Assembly: GCF_002078875.1 (NCBI RefSeq)
Contig: NC_034438.1
Location: 18,319,497-18,383,496, forward strand
Length of the DNA stretch: 64,000 nt
Source: Numida meleagris
Lineage: Eukaryota; Chordata; Aves; Galliformes; Numididae
Direction of reading: 5' to 3'
This document shows, piece after piece, positions 47,876 through 61,149 of this stretch. The translations under genes and the position numbers were made by a program. The first letter of the stretch is position 1. Each line of letters opens with the position of its first letter. The notes under the pieces were generated by a model. The model had not been told where the DNA came from and made no database searches. It saw only the letters and a list, made by a program, of their open reading frames with translations.

Positions 47876-49735
47876 GGGGAAAGCTTGGGATGCAGCGATC
47901 ATGAAATGGTGGAGTTCAAGATCTTGTGTGGTAGAAGCAAAGCAATAAGTAGAATTGCTACCCTGGACTTCAGGAGAGCCAACTTTGATTTCTTCAAAGA
48001 CCTACTTGGAGGTATCCCATGGGCTAGAATGTTACTGGACAAGGGGGCCCATGACAGCTGGTTGGCAATTAAAAACCACTTCTTCCAAGCTTAAGATCAG
48101 TGCATCCCTAAGAGAAAGAAATTGACGAAACGTGGCAAGAGGCCTGCATGAATGAACAAGGAACTCATGGATAAACTGAAAGGAAAGAAGAAGGTCCATA
48201 AAATGTGGCAAACTGTCTACCTTGAAAGAATATAGGAATATTGTCAGCGCCTGCATGGATACAACAAGCATGGCTAAGGTCCTCTTGGAATTAAACCTTG
48301 CGAAGGACGTAAAGGGTAACAAGAAAGGCTTTTTTAAAGCATGTCTGCAGTAAAAGGAAAACTAGGGAAAATGTGAGTCCTCTACTAAATGAGGTGGGTG
48401 ACTTTGTAACGGGACGCTGAGAAAGCAGAGATTCTGAATGCCTTCTTTGCTTCAGTCCTTAATTCTAGGACTAGCCCTCAGGAATCCCAGTACCTGGAGG
48501 TAAGAGAGAGAGTCTGGGTAAAGGAAGACTTTCTGTTGGTTGAGCTGGATCTGGTCAGAGAGCATGTAGCCAAAATCAGTGCACGCAAGTCCATGTGGAT
48601 GGGATGCACCCATGTGTGCTGAGAGAACTGTCAGAGGTGATTGCTCTGTCATCTCTGAAAGGTCCTGGTGAATAGGACAGGTGCCTGAAGGCTGGAGGAT
48701 AGCCAATGTCACTCTAGTCTTTAAAAAGAGCAAAAAGGAGGATGCTCGAAACTACAGACCAGTCAGCCTCACCTCTGTCCCTGGAAAGGTGATGGAACAA
48801 CTTGTTCTAGATGCCATCTCCAAGCAATTGGAAGAGAAGAAAGTTATCAGGAGTAATCAGCATGGATTCACCAAGGGGAAATCATGCTTGACCAACCTGG
48901 TAGCCTTTTATGATGTCATCACTGTCTGGGTAGATGGGGTGAGAGCAGTGGATGTTGTGTACCTTGACTTCAGCAAGGTGTTTGACACCGTCTCCCACAA
49001 CATCCTTGTTATGAAACTTAGAAAATGTGGGATAGATGAGTGGACGGTAAAGTGGATTGAGAACTGGCTAACTGACAGAGCTTAGAGAGTGGTCCATAGT
49101 GGCGTAGTCTGGATGGAGGCCTGTAACTAGAGGTGTTCACCAGGTGTCGATGCTGGATCTGATCTTGTTCAACATCTTCATCAAGAACCTGGATGAAGGG
49201 ATAGAGTTCACCCTCAGCAAGTTTGCTGATGATACAAAGCTGGGAGGATTGTCTGACACACCTGAAGGCTATGATTCAACAAGACCTGGAGAGACTGGAG
49301 AGCTGGGCAGGGAGGAACCTGATGAGGTTTAACAAGAGCAAGCGTAGAGTCTTGCACGTGAGGAGGAATAACCACATGCATCAGTACAGGTTTGAGGATG
49401 ATCTACTGGAGAGGAGCTCTGCGGAGAAGGACCTAGGGGTCCTGCCTTCTTGTGGCCAAGAAGGCCAATGATATCTTGGGATGCATTAAAAAGAGCGTGG
49501 CCAGCAGGTCGAGGGAGGTGATCCTCCTCCTCTACTCTACCCTAGTGAGGCCACATTTAGGCTACTATGTCCAGTTCTAGGCTCCCCAGTTCAAAAAAGA
49601 CAGGGATCTCCAAGAAGGAGTCCAGTGGAAAGCCACAGAGATGATTAAGGGCCTGCTCCATCTCCCATATGAGGAAAGGCTGAGTAACCTGGGTTTGTTC
49701 AGCCTAGGGAAGACTGAGAGGGGATCTAATAAATT
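47876..49735 (+). mobile_element. CR1 LINE, 5' part of outer element (interrupted)
   Basis: It begins in the ORF2 linker (GATCATGAAATGGTGGAGTT at about 47898). It carries a readable RT stretch at 48681-49085 with YRPVSL, QHGFTKGKS and VVYLDFSKVFDTVSHN, and later [11 protein letters not shown] with the FADD motif near 49220-49245. Several frameshifts and stops break it. Similarity stops at GAGAGGGGATCTAATAAAT, where an AT-rich block and a second CR1 intervene. It resumes at 50278. Confidence 0.93.
48681..49085 (+). pseudogene. CR1 reverse-transcriptase remnant, longest residual ORF
   Basis: A 134-residue open frame covers RT motifs upstream of the catalytic FADD box: PEGWRIANV, NYRPVSLTSVPGKVMEQL, the KGKSCLTNL region and the first-aspartate motif VYLDFSKVFDTV. 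The downstream catalytic motif lies in another frame, so no active enzyme can be made from this copy. Confidence 0.85.
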
Positions 49736-49780
49736 TTTATAAATATTTTAATAAATATTTTAATAATTTTTTATAAATAT
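49736..49780. repeat. AT-rich reiterated block at CR1/CR1 junction
   Basis: Units of TTTATAAATATTTTAATAAA recur imperfectly about three times between the outer CR1 and the inner CR1. The motif resembles the CR1 sequence expected here (CTTATAAATAC), so it looks like reiterated target sequence. Confidence 0.65.
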
Positions 49781-50277
49781 ATTGGGCTCCTCACTGCAAG
49801 AAAGACATTGAGGCCCTGGAACGTGTTCAGAGGAGGGCGACAAAGCTGGTGAGGGGTCTGGAGCACAGGCCTTATGAGGAGCAGCTGAGGGAGCTGGGAT
49901 TGTTCAGTCTGGAGAAGAAGAGGCTCAAGGGAGACCTTATCGCTCTCTATAACTACCTGAAGGGAGGTTGTGGTGAGCTGGGGATCGGCCTCTTCTCCCT
50001 TGTAACTAGTGACAGGACGAGGGGGGATGGCCTCAAGTTGCACCAGGAGAGATTTAGACTGGACATTAGGAAATACTACTTTTCTGAAGGAGTGGTGAGG
50101 CGCTGGAATGGGCTGCCCAGGGAAGTGGTGGAGGCACCGTCCCTGGAGGTGTTCAAGAAACCTTTAGATATAGCATTGAGAGACATGGTTTAGTGGGGTT
50201 ATTGGTGGTAGGTGGATGGTTGGACTGGATGATCTTGTAGGTCCTTTCCAACCTAGCAAATTCTATGATTCTATGAT
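49781..50277 (+). mobile_element. CR1 LINE inserted within another CR1 (inner element, CR1-Y-like)
   Basis: It starts TTGGGCTCCTCACTGCAAGA in the ORF2 C-terminus. An open frame at 49849-50193 encodes [20 protein letters not shown] and the rest of the ORF2 tail up to the natural end. The element finishes ATTCTATGATTCTATGAT at 50277. Sequence of the outer element follows immediately. It is less decayed than the outer copy. Confidence 0.9.
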
Positions 50278-50578
50278 TTAAAGGGAGGTGGTAGGCAAAA
50301 GGCTGAGGCCAGGCTCTTCTCAGTGGTGTGTAGTGATAGGACAAGGAACAATGGCCAAAAACCTGATCATAGGAAGTTCTGTACTAACATGCAAAAGAAT
50401 TTAATTATGGTAAGGGTGATGGAGCACTGGAACAGGTTGCCCAGAGAGGTTGTAGAGTCTCCTTCTCTGGAGATGTTCAAGACTCGGTTGGATGCCTACC
50501 TGCATGACCTATTGTAGGGTACCAGCTTTAGCGGGGGGTTTAGTCTTGATGATCTCTTGATTTGGCGATTCTCTGATA
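50278..50578 (+). mobile_element. CR1 LINE, 3' part of outer element
   Basis: AAAGGGAGGTGGTAGGCAAA, then TAGTGATAGGACAAGG, GAGCACTGGAACAGGTTGCC and GAGATGTTCAAGACTCGGTT, continue the element interrupted at 49735. The tail GATGATCTCTTGATTTGGCG is degraded and the terminal octamers are barely recognisable. Confidence 0.88.
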
Positions 50579-51537
50579 TCTATGCCACATCTTTAAGTGC
50601 GGTTTCGAATTTACTTTGTCTGAAATCATTAATTTCAAACTGATTTCAGTACAAATTTTGTTTGAGGAATCTAGTATCAAGTTTTCCCTCTCTGATATTA
50701 TAAAAAATTTCTAACTACATTCTTACAGCAATATTTGCATAGTTTCTATCAAGTTGCAGCATCTCAGTGAAAAGATCAAACAAGAACCCTACATATTCTT
50801 TTGCTGGTTCAATGCCTTTTCCCTGGGACTAGTTAGACTTTATGGACTGTATACCACGATCACACACAAATCAAAGATATCCTCTAAGAGAAGATGGTGT
50901 GAGATCTGCTTGTGTCAGCATACCCTTCCTAGAATTTTGTGTGATATTTCATTTGATATCCAAAATCTTGCTGTCTTCAAAACAACTGTCACATTAATTC
51001 TAGAGTTATAGGGCATAAGGACTAAGTGAGGAATAGGTTTTATAAGGTGAATGAGGAAAGCCAATATCAGCATTTGATAATTAACTTACAGTACTTTCAA
51101 AAAAAAGTCAATAAACATTAGGCACGTAATTTTTTTTTGCTTGAAAAGCTCCCTAACAGTGCCCTAGCAATAAAAAGGTGTTCAGTTAAAAAGAGAATAA
51201 TTTCTTTTGTGTGTCAAAGTAGTCTCTGGAAACGGAACTATGAATTAAAATTACCTTGATATTAGAATCCTAAAGGAGAATCCTACAGTACCTTGGAAGT
51301 GTGAAGGCAGTGCACTATTCCAGAAATATCCTGTAAAGGTGACTAAAGCTATAGTGTCAGTGGAACAGTCAATGAATACATTGGTTTAGAATAAGGGTGG
51401 TGGAAAATGAACCTACAAAAATGTGTTTTGGAGTTGAGACTAGAGTGTGGAGATAGATGAGAGTGAATGTAGCAAATGTTTCATCACAGGAATTTTAGAG
51501 CCTGATTTTGTCACATCTGACTTGGTATGATAGCCTC

Positions 51538-51596
51538 CATCAAAGTTTATTTTAAATAAATATCAAAGTTTATTTTACATCAAAGTTTATTTTATG
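51538..51596. repeat. Three tandem copies of ATCAAAGTTTATTTTA
   Basis: The 16-base unit occurs three times, with short spacers, ending exactly where CR1 similarity begins. Confidence 0.85.
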
Positions 51597-51757
51597 TCCT
51601 GTCCTTGGAGGTGTTTAAGGCCAGGTTGGATGGGGCCCTGGGCAATCTGATCTAGTACTTGATCTACCAGTTGGCAACCCTGCCAATGGGAGGGGGGCTG
51701 GAACTTGATTATCCCTGAGGTCCTTTCCAACCCAAGCCATTCTATGATTCTATGATT
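51597..51757 (+). mobile_element. CR1 LINE 3'-tail fragment
   Basis: TCCTTGGAGGTGTTTAAGGC, then GGTTGGATGGGGCCCTGGGC, CTTGATTATCCCTGAGGTCC and CCATTCTATGATTCTATGAT, is a typical CR1 3' end of about 160 bp. Confidence 0.9.
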
Positions 51758-54700
51758 TCCTGATTCCTTTCTCTGGTGCTGGTGACAGCATTGCTGCTGC
51801 TTAGAATACACAGCCTTTTTAAATGAGAATAAGAAACGTAATATTGAAAATAAGATTTTGCCCTCTCAGGATGAAAATCAAATGTGTATCTAGTGAAGGA
51901 GTAAATGATTTGCATAAATCAATACAGAAAGCTGAGAAGTGCAAGGCTTTGGGATTTCTCGGGATCTGTGTGTAGCAGTAAATTAAACATACTGAGATTT
52001 ATCTTTTGGCACTGAGTTTAGCTGGCGTGGGACAGTTTTTGTCCATATGTTTTAACTCTTTTCGTCTCTGAAAGAGGATGGCTGCATCAAGACTTTGTAT
52101 GGTATGGTCTCTGGCCTCTGCTAACTTCTGAATCTTGTCCAGGAACTGTTTGGCAGAGTGCTAGCAAGCTTGGGCCAAAGCCATGCCGTAAAATGTGCTG
52201 ACAGTTTCACAGTATAGACAAATTCCATGGCCTAGAAATGCTGCCTGGCACAAACTGATTTACTGCTCAAGGCATACCTGAAAAGGGCAGCAGCTCTGTC
52301 CAACGCTGAGTTAGGCTGGCCTGGATACTACGATAAGCAATGCAAATTGTTCACAAATGCTAGTCTGTAAGGAGGCTCACAAGGAATCATTCCTGGGCAA
52401 AGGTAGTTTGTTAGGAGCATGATTGTGATGGCCAGAAGAAAAACGCTTTCTGGACTTTCCCTGTTAACTGAAAATAGCTGGAATGTTGCACAACTTCTGT
52501 CATAGTTTAAGCTGGACTCAAACAGGTGAATAATAGCCTGAAATATTCCCCTTCCTCTTCTTTATTTATTTCTCTCTTTCCTACACTGTGCATATCTTTG
52601 AAGAGACATAAAAAATATTTATCTGAAAGTTTCACAGTAGGATCCTTTTTCATGCTGCTGTATTTTTTCATGCAGTGCTTACTACAATTTTATCAAGAAC
52701 CTTTCAATTTCTCTGCAAGTCATATTTGGTATATTTTGTTTCTCAGAAAAATTGCAGTTCATTAATCATTATTTTTCTTTTGTTGTTGTTGCAATTTTTA
52801 AACACCTGATGTTTTCAACAACAGATGCCAAGGATTCACACAGCCAAGGAAAGCCCATTATGGTATAGTAGTTGTGCAGACAACTACCGTGTTCAGATCT
52901 CAGTCAGATAACTTCCAGGAGTTCATCTTTATATAGCTTGAGCACCTCAGTCACTTCCAGAAATTCTGAGTTTTCATTTACTCAAGGATTCTCAGTGCAC
53001 TTAATATTTACTCTTCATTCTGTATTCTTCTTATTGCACCTGTTCTTATATTAAAGTGCCAAAGGATCCAAGTCAGCTTGGGTTCCCACTGTTTTAGATA
53101 AAAAGCCAAGAAAAAAATGATAGAAATGCTTGTAGTCAGGCAGTAGAGTGAGAATGAGCACATGGAAAGGGTTTCCTAATGGAGATATTTGACAGAAAAA
53201 GAAAGCTGCTTGCCTGCGGCAAGACAGCTAGACTTTTCTCTAAACATTAGCAGATACTGGTAGTTTTTATAATCTATTTAGTTTGTATATAACCTTAAGG
53301 TCACCACAGGAAAAGAAAATATAGTAAGAGAAGGAAAAGATGGTATCTGTGTGGCTATTTGAAGTTTGACTACATACAATGTTCATACAATAAGATATGA
53401 TGGGAGAGAAAGCAACTCGGTGAGTCTCAGTGAGAATGGGGCCAAGAGCCCCTTGTAGAGGGCACTGTAAATGTGGTAAACGTTCAGAAACAGTTAAAGG
53501 TGATTTCTTGTATTTCTTCCTTGCAAATGACTCCACAAAAGCAGAAACAGATTTGACAATGCAGTCCTTTACTGGAAGAGTCAAAACAGAACTCTGTGAA
53601 ACTGTGCAAGAAATACTGCCTTGGAACCTATTCTGGATGTAAAGTACAGATGTATCCTTTATAGAATGTCTGTGTCTTTTAAAACTACTTGAAATATCTA
53701 TTGTATAGAGCCAGGAACCAGTCTTAGGTTCCAAGGATCTCGGCACAGTACAAGAATACTTAGTTCAGATGAACTTCAGTGAAAGAGTGCAGTACGTGAG
53801 ACTGGTCGTACTTCACAGCAATGGCATATTTTAAAAAATTATGTGTTCTTATTTGAAAAGTACCACACTGACTGTTCAGATATCAATTTTTTTTGCATTA
53901 CATTTACTTTTTTTTTTTATTATTTCTGCAAAAATCATGTGTCTTGAGAGTTTCAAACTCTAAACTCAGATCAGAAAAAAGGTTGTCCTATCACTCCAGT
54001 ATTCCTGGCTTTCACTACTGAAACTGTTATTTTACAGAGATTTAAAAATCTCTTATATATTTTTGTTGTTGCAACAGCAGCTTCTACTGATGGATTGAAA
54101 GACATACTGCTGTCGTTTTCATAAGAAACTCTATTATATATAAACCATGTCAGAGCCTGTAAAGCCCCTCAGTTGCTTACATTATACAGTAAATCATAAT
54201 GATTTTATTACTGCTTAGCAATAAACAATGTGGTTACTTTTTATTTATTTTCAGCTCCTTCACTTCCTGCTGCTTCTACTTCTATTCTGTAAATCCCTCT
54301 ACTTAGGTAAATGCATACTGGAACTTCTGATTGTCTTTGAGTCGGGACATCTGTTTTTCTGATTTCCAATTAAAGTTATGCTCCTACAATATTATGTGGT
54401 TCAGGCAATGCTAACCATGTACAGAGCTCTTCAGCCTCAGGCCTTTGATTTAGATCAACATCAGAACTGATCAATAGCTGTTTCAGTGGGATGGATGTTC
54501 CATTGATCTATAAGAGAAGTGTTCACTGGTCTTAGATTAGTTTCTAATTATTGTATGTCCACTTTGCTTCTCTGAACTACTAAAACTAACTAAAATTCTG
54601 GCATTACGAATACTTTTGTACATTCTTAACATGCTATATGCCCCTAATTCTTTTAGATTCAAAATGTTTCTTAGCCTTACGTCTAATGCTACATATGTCA

Positions 54701-57700
54701 AAATACACCACAAATTCTTAGAGAAATATCATGTGGGTTTACCCTATGCTCTTTCATAGCCATCTGCTTTTGGCCGCTGGCAGGATACTGGGCTAGAGAG
54801 CTCCGTGGCCTGATCCAGCTAGCTTGCTTTTATATTTCAGCACTCCAAAGTGACTGTAAACTTATGGCCACAGGTATTTTTGGAGAGGAAATGAGGTAAA
54901 ATCAGTCTTGCAAACAGTATTACATTTCAGTATCTTTCATAATGGTTTTGGAAATACCTTCTGTAACATTAGTTAAAACATTTTACTTTTTAAAGAGGTC
55001 TTTGCTATAGGAAAAACCCTTTATTGCCTACTTCAGCAATCTTGCTGTATAGCTCTGCTTGCAGCACAGAGATCAAGTCTCTGAACAGCTTTGTACTATA
55101 TATATGTATATATGTGTGGACTTCAAATATTTTCTGAGAAAGGCTTCTGTTATCAGTAAAATGATACATCCCTGTTCAAAGGCAAAGATTGATTGGAAAA
55201 AGAAAGTGGCATTTAACATAACTAAACATTTAAATAATGCTCATCTGACTTTAAGTGGAAATTTCCAGGGAGATTCTTTTGGAGAAACTGAGCTAGTTTA
55301 AGACACTTTCTAGAACATTTTGCTGTAGTGCCTCTTAGGCAAATTTTCTCATAGGACTACTGGGAAATGCATCCTTTACACCAACAAATCATCATCCTGC
55401 CAGACCTGAAGTAATTGCAACTCTTCCTAACCTGTGATCAAGCAGTTCTAGTGTTACATTTATTTCAGTTGTTTTTGCCTTCCACACTGTGATCTGCGGG
55501 TCCCCAGTGTTTCCCACACAGGCAACATCATTACCAGTAGAGTAATTATTATGAGGTAGCACTTACGTGTGTGTAAGCATCATATAGATGGTACACTAAC
55601 TTCATGGAAACTATTAATGAGAAAAGGAGAAAGAAGATAATACAGTTTTTCATGAATACATGTGTCTCTGAAGAGCAAGATTTGTGACTCCCTTGAAGTG
55701 AGAATTCAGAATGGAAAGGGAAAGGCAAATGGAAAGATTTTACTGTAGTAGGTGACTGAAGCAAGAAAAATACTCCAAGACAAACAGTGGGAAAAAAAAA
55801 AGCTATTTTAAGTGTTGAAGCTCTATAAAATTCAGAGAAATGTGACAGTGTATTTTAAAATGTGAGATGAAAGTAATTAAGACTATTATTTTACCAATCA
55901 AGAAAGTCTGTTTCTAAAATGGAATTAATGTTGACAGCATTTCTTAAAGTGAAATCAGCTGTGCTGACAGCTTCTCTGAGGCATTTTAATGGCACACTTA
56001 AGACATCTGTACAGCTGTGGTGAATCTACAAAGAAAAGGCAAGCCTATAGGGGTGCTTCACTGCATTTTAATAAGATTTGTGTTGCAGATTATAGCAAAG
56101 TGTTGTACTCTTGATGTGTTATTGTCTTTTTGAAATCAAAGAACTAGAGACTTGGATGGGAGCCATAAGGTAAATGCTATGGAAAGGGGAGTGTAGAAAC
56201 AGTATTTAAAGCTCACTTTTGCATTCTGCTGCTCAGCGCAAGCTGTTTCTCTGTGCTCTGTTAGAATAGCTTGAAATCCTTCTGAAATTGTTCTGGATTG
56301 AGAGGAGCAGAAGTGAGTAAGGGAGTCTGAGGATCACATGAAAGCAGCTCTTTTTTTCTTTTTCTTTTTAAACACTGCGAATTTGCATTATACTGTGGAA
56401 GTAACCCTAAGTGCACATGATAAGAAATCAGAACCATAAGGGACTCTGTGCCACTTCAGGACAACGTCTGTAGTAGCTAACATGTTAAGAACAATACATG
56501 CAGCTTTTACTTGTGAAATGATGGCATCCCTGGAGGATTTCACTATGTATTTACATTCTGTCTCCCACCTCTGAGCCTAGAAAAATCAGTTAGGATATTG
56601 CTTGCATTTGTTTTTGGAGGAGAAGCTGCTTTTTCCACTTCAGTTTCTTTTCAATGCAATACAGTGCTAATTTCCTTCAATCTTTTCTGAATAAATCTAT
56701 TGTTTTCTGTAATCAGCTAACAACTTTCTGGTTTAAGCTCTCTGCCCCTCACCCCACCCTCCCAGAAAAAAATCCACGGTTTATAGGTGTTACAACTTTA
56801 TTTATTTCTTAAGTGCAGTTTGAAAAATACAAAGAATTCTGCCTCACCTTAGTCATCAGTTCAGGTGGAAGATGTCAGTAATGCAACTTAATGAGGCTGA
56901 TTTCTCTAAAATTTGGATGGTGCATAGGTATAAATAGTGCTTGCTTTCCTTCCTAATAGGTTATTTAGATGTATTTATAAAAGAAAAAAAATGAAGACCT
57001 GTCATGTGAAGTCAGTTTTTTGTTTCTGACAGAAAGTATGATATTCAGTAGATGTTTGGCCCATGTAGATTGGATATCATTCACTTTTATTTGGAAATAA
57101 AGCTAACTCTGCAGGAACCAATATGAAGTAACCTCTTGCAAGGGTATGTCAGTGGTAGCAAAGCCTATATTTATTCAGCTTAAATAATCATTCTAGGATG
57201 AGCTGAGCTAAAAAAAAAAATAAGCCTAGAAGAGTAATGTGTTATAATTTTATATTTGCCTATAATTAGGACTCATATTTTATGTCTTCAGGAACTACAT
57301 ATTTCTGATCTTCTTTTCCAAAGAATATTCTAATTGTAGTCTTCACAGGAGATACTTTAACAGTAAGTGCTGTTTCCTTCAAGTGTAATTTATTTGGAAC
57401 AATCTTTGTGTCTTCAGTGCACAGTGACCAGTGAGATGGAGTTGTGATATAAGACTATGGTTCCTAGATTTTAGTAGGTTTGATCACATATGTGACCACT
57501 TCACCTGTACTAACTGTGAACTTAAAGTGCCAGAGAGCGAAATGTGGAAGGTTCCCACGTAATTATAGGAAAATCTAAGGCTTTTTAACTGTATAAAAAG
57601 AAGCAATCAAGGGAATTTCCTGAAGATGAGAGTTTAGTAATGGAAAAAAAAAAAAAAAAGATGGCTAAGGAATGGATGACAAGTTGTCTTGGAAGAAGAG

Positions 57701-58469
57701 ATCATCAGATTTATACATACATTGTGGAAAGGCCTTAGGTTTAGTTAGTAATAGGTTTAGTTAGATTTAGTTAGTTATCTTAATACTCAGTAGGTATATA
57801 ATAATAAAATTTGTTAATGATGGGAAGTTGGGAAGTGTTATAGAAGAACAAAATATACAGTTAAGGTAATGATTTTCAAGTGTGCAGTAGAAGAACTGAG
57901 ATTTATTTTAGTAGTGGAAGATTGCTCACTTTGGGAACAACAATCAGAAGTTAATTTACAAACTAGAAATTATTCAGTTAGCAATCACTGAAAAAAAAAC
58001 ACAGTCTGGGTACACTGGAAAAAGAAAGAATTCCTGCCAACCATCCATGTGATGTACAATGAAAAGGAGTTAATTTGGGACTTGCATGTGCCTGTTGAAG
58101 GAAACAGAACCATGCCATTATCTGTTGTACTGGAGATGCTTCATAAAGAATAGGTGCAGAAAAACAGTATTGTAGTGAGAATAGAAACAAAAGGAAATAG
58201 AAGGAAACAGAAAATCTGACATTTTTACTCTAGGAAATAAAGGAAAGAGCAGTGCTTTGGTTTTTTTTTTTTTCAATTAACATATTCAATCGATAATATG
58301 TTAATTTTGTGAAGAAAACCTTATTGTCCACTGAGAAACAGCTTGGACAGGAAAACCATGGAGGCAGATCTATCATTTATGTGACATCAAGGTTCTGTAA
58401 GTAGCTATCTGCCACAAATGAACTGGATATGCACTGATGGGCTGTATAAAAGACAGTCACTCATGAATT

Positions 58470-58599
58470 GTGTTCAAGAAACATTTAGATGTTGTACTGA
58501 GGGACATGGTTTACTGGGAAATATTGGTGATAGGTGGACAGTTGGACTGGATGATCTTGGAGGTCTTTTCCAACCTTGGAGATTCTATGACTCTATGAT
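58470..58599 (+). mobile_element. CR1-Y-like 3'-tail fragment
   Basis: GTTCAAGAAACATTTAGATG, then GAGGGACATGGTTTACTGGG, GTTGGACTGGATGATCTTGG and GATTCTATGACTCTATGA, marks the terminal 130 bp of a CR1. Confidence 0.9.
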
Positions 58600-59029
58600 A
58601 AATTGCCTTAGAAAATACATATGGAGTTAGGCTGGCATATACACTGTTCTCAGTGCTCTCACTTGTTTCCTCATCAAACTTGAAGTGAATAATAATGTTT
58701 GTACAAATGTTATTTAAATATGACAGTCTTAATTATGGTATCTCCAGAGCTTATTTAGGCTGAATTCCTTTTGGCAATTCCATCCATGCAGGTGCTAAGA
58801 ATGCTGTATCCACAGCACTCTAGGCAGTTTAATGAAATGGGGGATCAGAAAAGTGTCATTAAGTGGCTACCTGCAATAAGATAGTGCTGCTGGCAGGTGG
58901 AAGTCATAAGAGAAGCATGAATCAAAGGCAATCAATAGGAAATCACTTTTGTCATAGGACAATGATGAATCTGGCAACAAATAACTTCTGAATGTGATTA
59001 TGCCCGTTTGTAGTTTTGCTGGGAGTATA

Positions 59030-60207
59030 TTGTCTAGCAAGGCAGAAAGATGTGGAGCAACAGCATTGGTGGATGGGGAAAGGGCAATGGATGTCATCTG
59101 CCTGGACTTCTGCGAAGCCTTTGACATGCTCCCCCACCACGTCCTTCTCTATAAATTGGAGAGGTATGGATTTGAAGGATGAACTGGTCGCAGCCAAAGG
59201 GTTGTGATCAACAGTTTTATGTCTGGGTGAAGGCCAGTCATGAGTGGTGTCCCTCACGGGTTGGTCTTGGGACCAATGCTCTTCAACATCTTTATCAGTG
59301 CCATAGGTGATGGAATTGAGGGCACTCTCAGCAAGTTTGCAGACGACACCAAGCTGAGTGGTGCAGTCTATACATTGGAGGGAAGGGAAGCCATCCAGAG
59401 TGACCTGGACAGGCTGGAGAAGTGGGCCCATGTGAACCAAATGAGGTTCAACAAGGCCAAATGCAAGGTGCTGCACCTGAGCCGGGGAAATTTTATACAA
59501 ACTGGGGGAAAAACTCCTTAAGAGCAGCCCTGCAGAGAAGGAATTGGGGGTCCTGGTGGACAAGAAGCTGGACATGAGCCAGCGGCATGCGCTTGCAGCC
59601 TGGAAGGCCAACTATATCCTGAGCTGCATTAAAAAAGGTGTGGCCAGTAGGGAGACGGAGGTGATTGTCCCCCTCTACTCAGCTCCATCTGCAGTACTGT
59701 GTCCAGGCCTGGGGCCCCCAGCACAAGAAAGACACAGAGCTCTTGGAATGGGTCCAGAGGAGGGCGACCAAGATGATCAGAGGGCTGGAGCACCTCTCCT
59801 ATGAGGAAAGGTTGAGGGAACTGGGCTTGTTTAGCCTGGGGAAGAGAAGGTTCCAAGGACACCTCATTGTGGCCTTCCAGTACTTGAAGGGACAGTATAA
59901 ACAGGAGGGGGTATGACTGTTTACATGGGTAGACAGTGATAGGACAGAGGGTAATGGTTTTAAACTAAGATGGGGAAATTTAGGTTAGATATTAGGAGAA
60001 AGTTTTTCACTCAGCTGGTGGTGACACATTGGAACAGGTTGCCCAGAAAGGATGTGGATGCCCCATCCCTGGAGGCATTCAAGGCCAGGCTGGATGTGGC
60101 TCTGGGAAGCCTGGTCTAGTGGTTGGAGACCCTGCCCAGAGCAGGGGGTTGACTCTAGGTGATCATTATGGTCCTTTTCAACCCAGGCCATGCTAGGATT
60201 CTATGAA
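59030..60207 (+). mobile_element. CR1 LINE, 5'-truncated, RT to 3' end
   Basis: The sequence enters CR1 ORF2 in the RT domain: VICLDFCEAFDMLPHHVL at about 59092-59147, then [11 protein letters not shown] with FADD near 59328-59360, then LDMSQRHALAAWKANYILSC and [20 protein letters not shown]. It ends CATGCTAGGATTCTATGA at about 60207. ORF2 is split over several frames. The tail (ATTTAGGTTAGATATTAGGA, GGTTGACTCTAGGTGATC) matches the same general type as 10177-10832. Confidence 0.93.
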
Positions 60208-61149
60208 TGATATTAAAAGGATCGTATAATGGCAAAGGGTGTTACAGTTGTTTTGCTTATAAAGTGCAAAGTCTAAGAAAGCCAGCATTGTGCTAGTTAA
60301 GGGGAAAGAAAGAAAACTGATGTGATTGGAGCATATCTGAGTATTCCTGTGAAAATGAATGCCAGACCTGAAGCAAGAGAGTAATTAATAGCCTAGAATA
60401 AAAAGACCTTATGTAAAATTCAGATAGTCCAGGAGAAATGCCTCAGTGCTGAAGATAATGAATGCCATTATGATCACACAGGAACAGGAATCTTAAAAGT
60501 GAAATGGAAGAAACAAAGATAGAAGATGACATTTGTATGTAACACCCTTAATTGGACATCAGCTCTGGGGATTAAACCCATGTTTATTTGGAGCTGAGAT
60601 TATGAGCACTTCTTCCTTTGTTTGAAAGACTAATTGCAATTACAGAACCGTCATTTCGTAAACCTGCCATTTTAAGGGGTGGTCTGGAGGAAAGGAGTGA
60701 ACCTGCAACTTCAAAGGAACAGAAGAAAACTAGGAGTCTCCTCATTCATTCTGTCAGTCCCATACATATAGATAAGCAGTAGAAGTCCTTGCTAAATGAC
60801 ATTGCACTGACGGAAGTTCACAAGAGTTAAGGGAAGTCAAGCAAATTCATGGAAGGGATATTCACTGAGAGCACTTAAAGACACAGACACTATGTCTAGC
60901 TCAGAAAATCATGGATCTAGATTGTTTAGAAGCTGGGAAGAGTTAAGAAGAAGTATCATATATGCTTATCTTGCTGTTATAATTTTCTCTAAGTGTATTC
61001 TCATCAACACTGTCATAGAGCATACCAAATAAAGACTTTTGGTCAGACCCAGCATGAAATTATCTTAAATAATTGTTTATTTACCTGAAAATCAATTATA
61101 TTCTGTGTTTTCTTTAAGGAAAAGCTTAGCTACTTTTTATGAAGCTCTT

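Noticed and set aside
58952..59611. 219-codon minus-strand frame
   Set aside because: Antisense to the CR1 RT region at 59030-60207.
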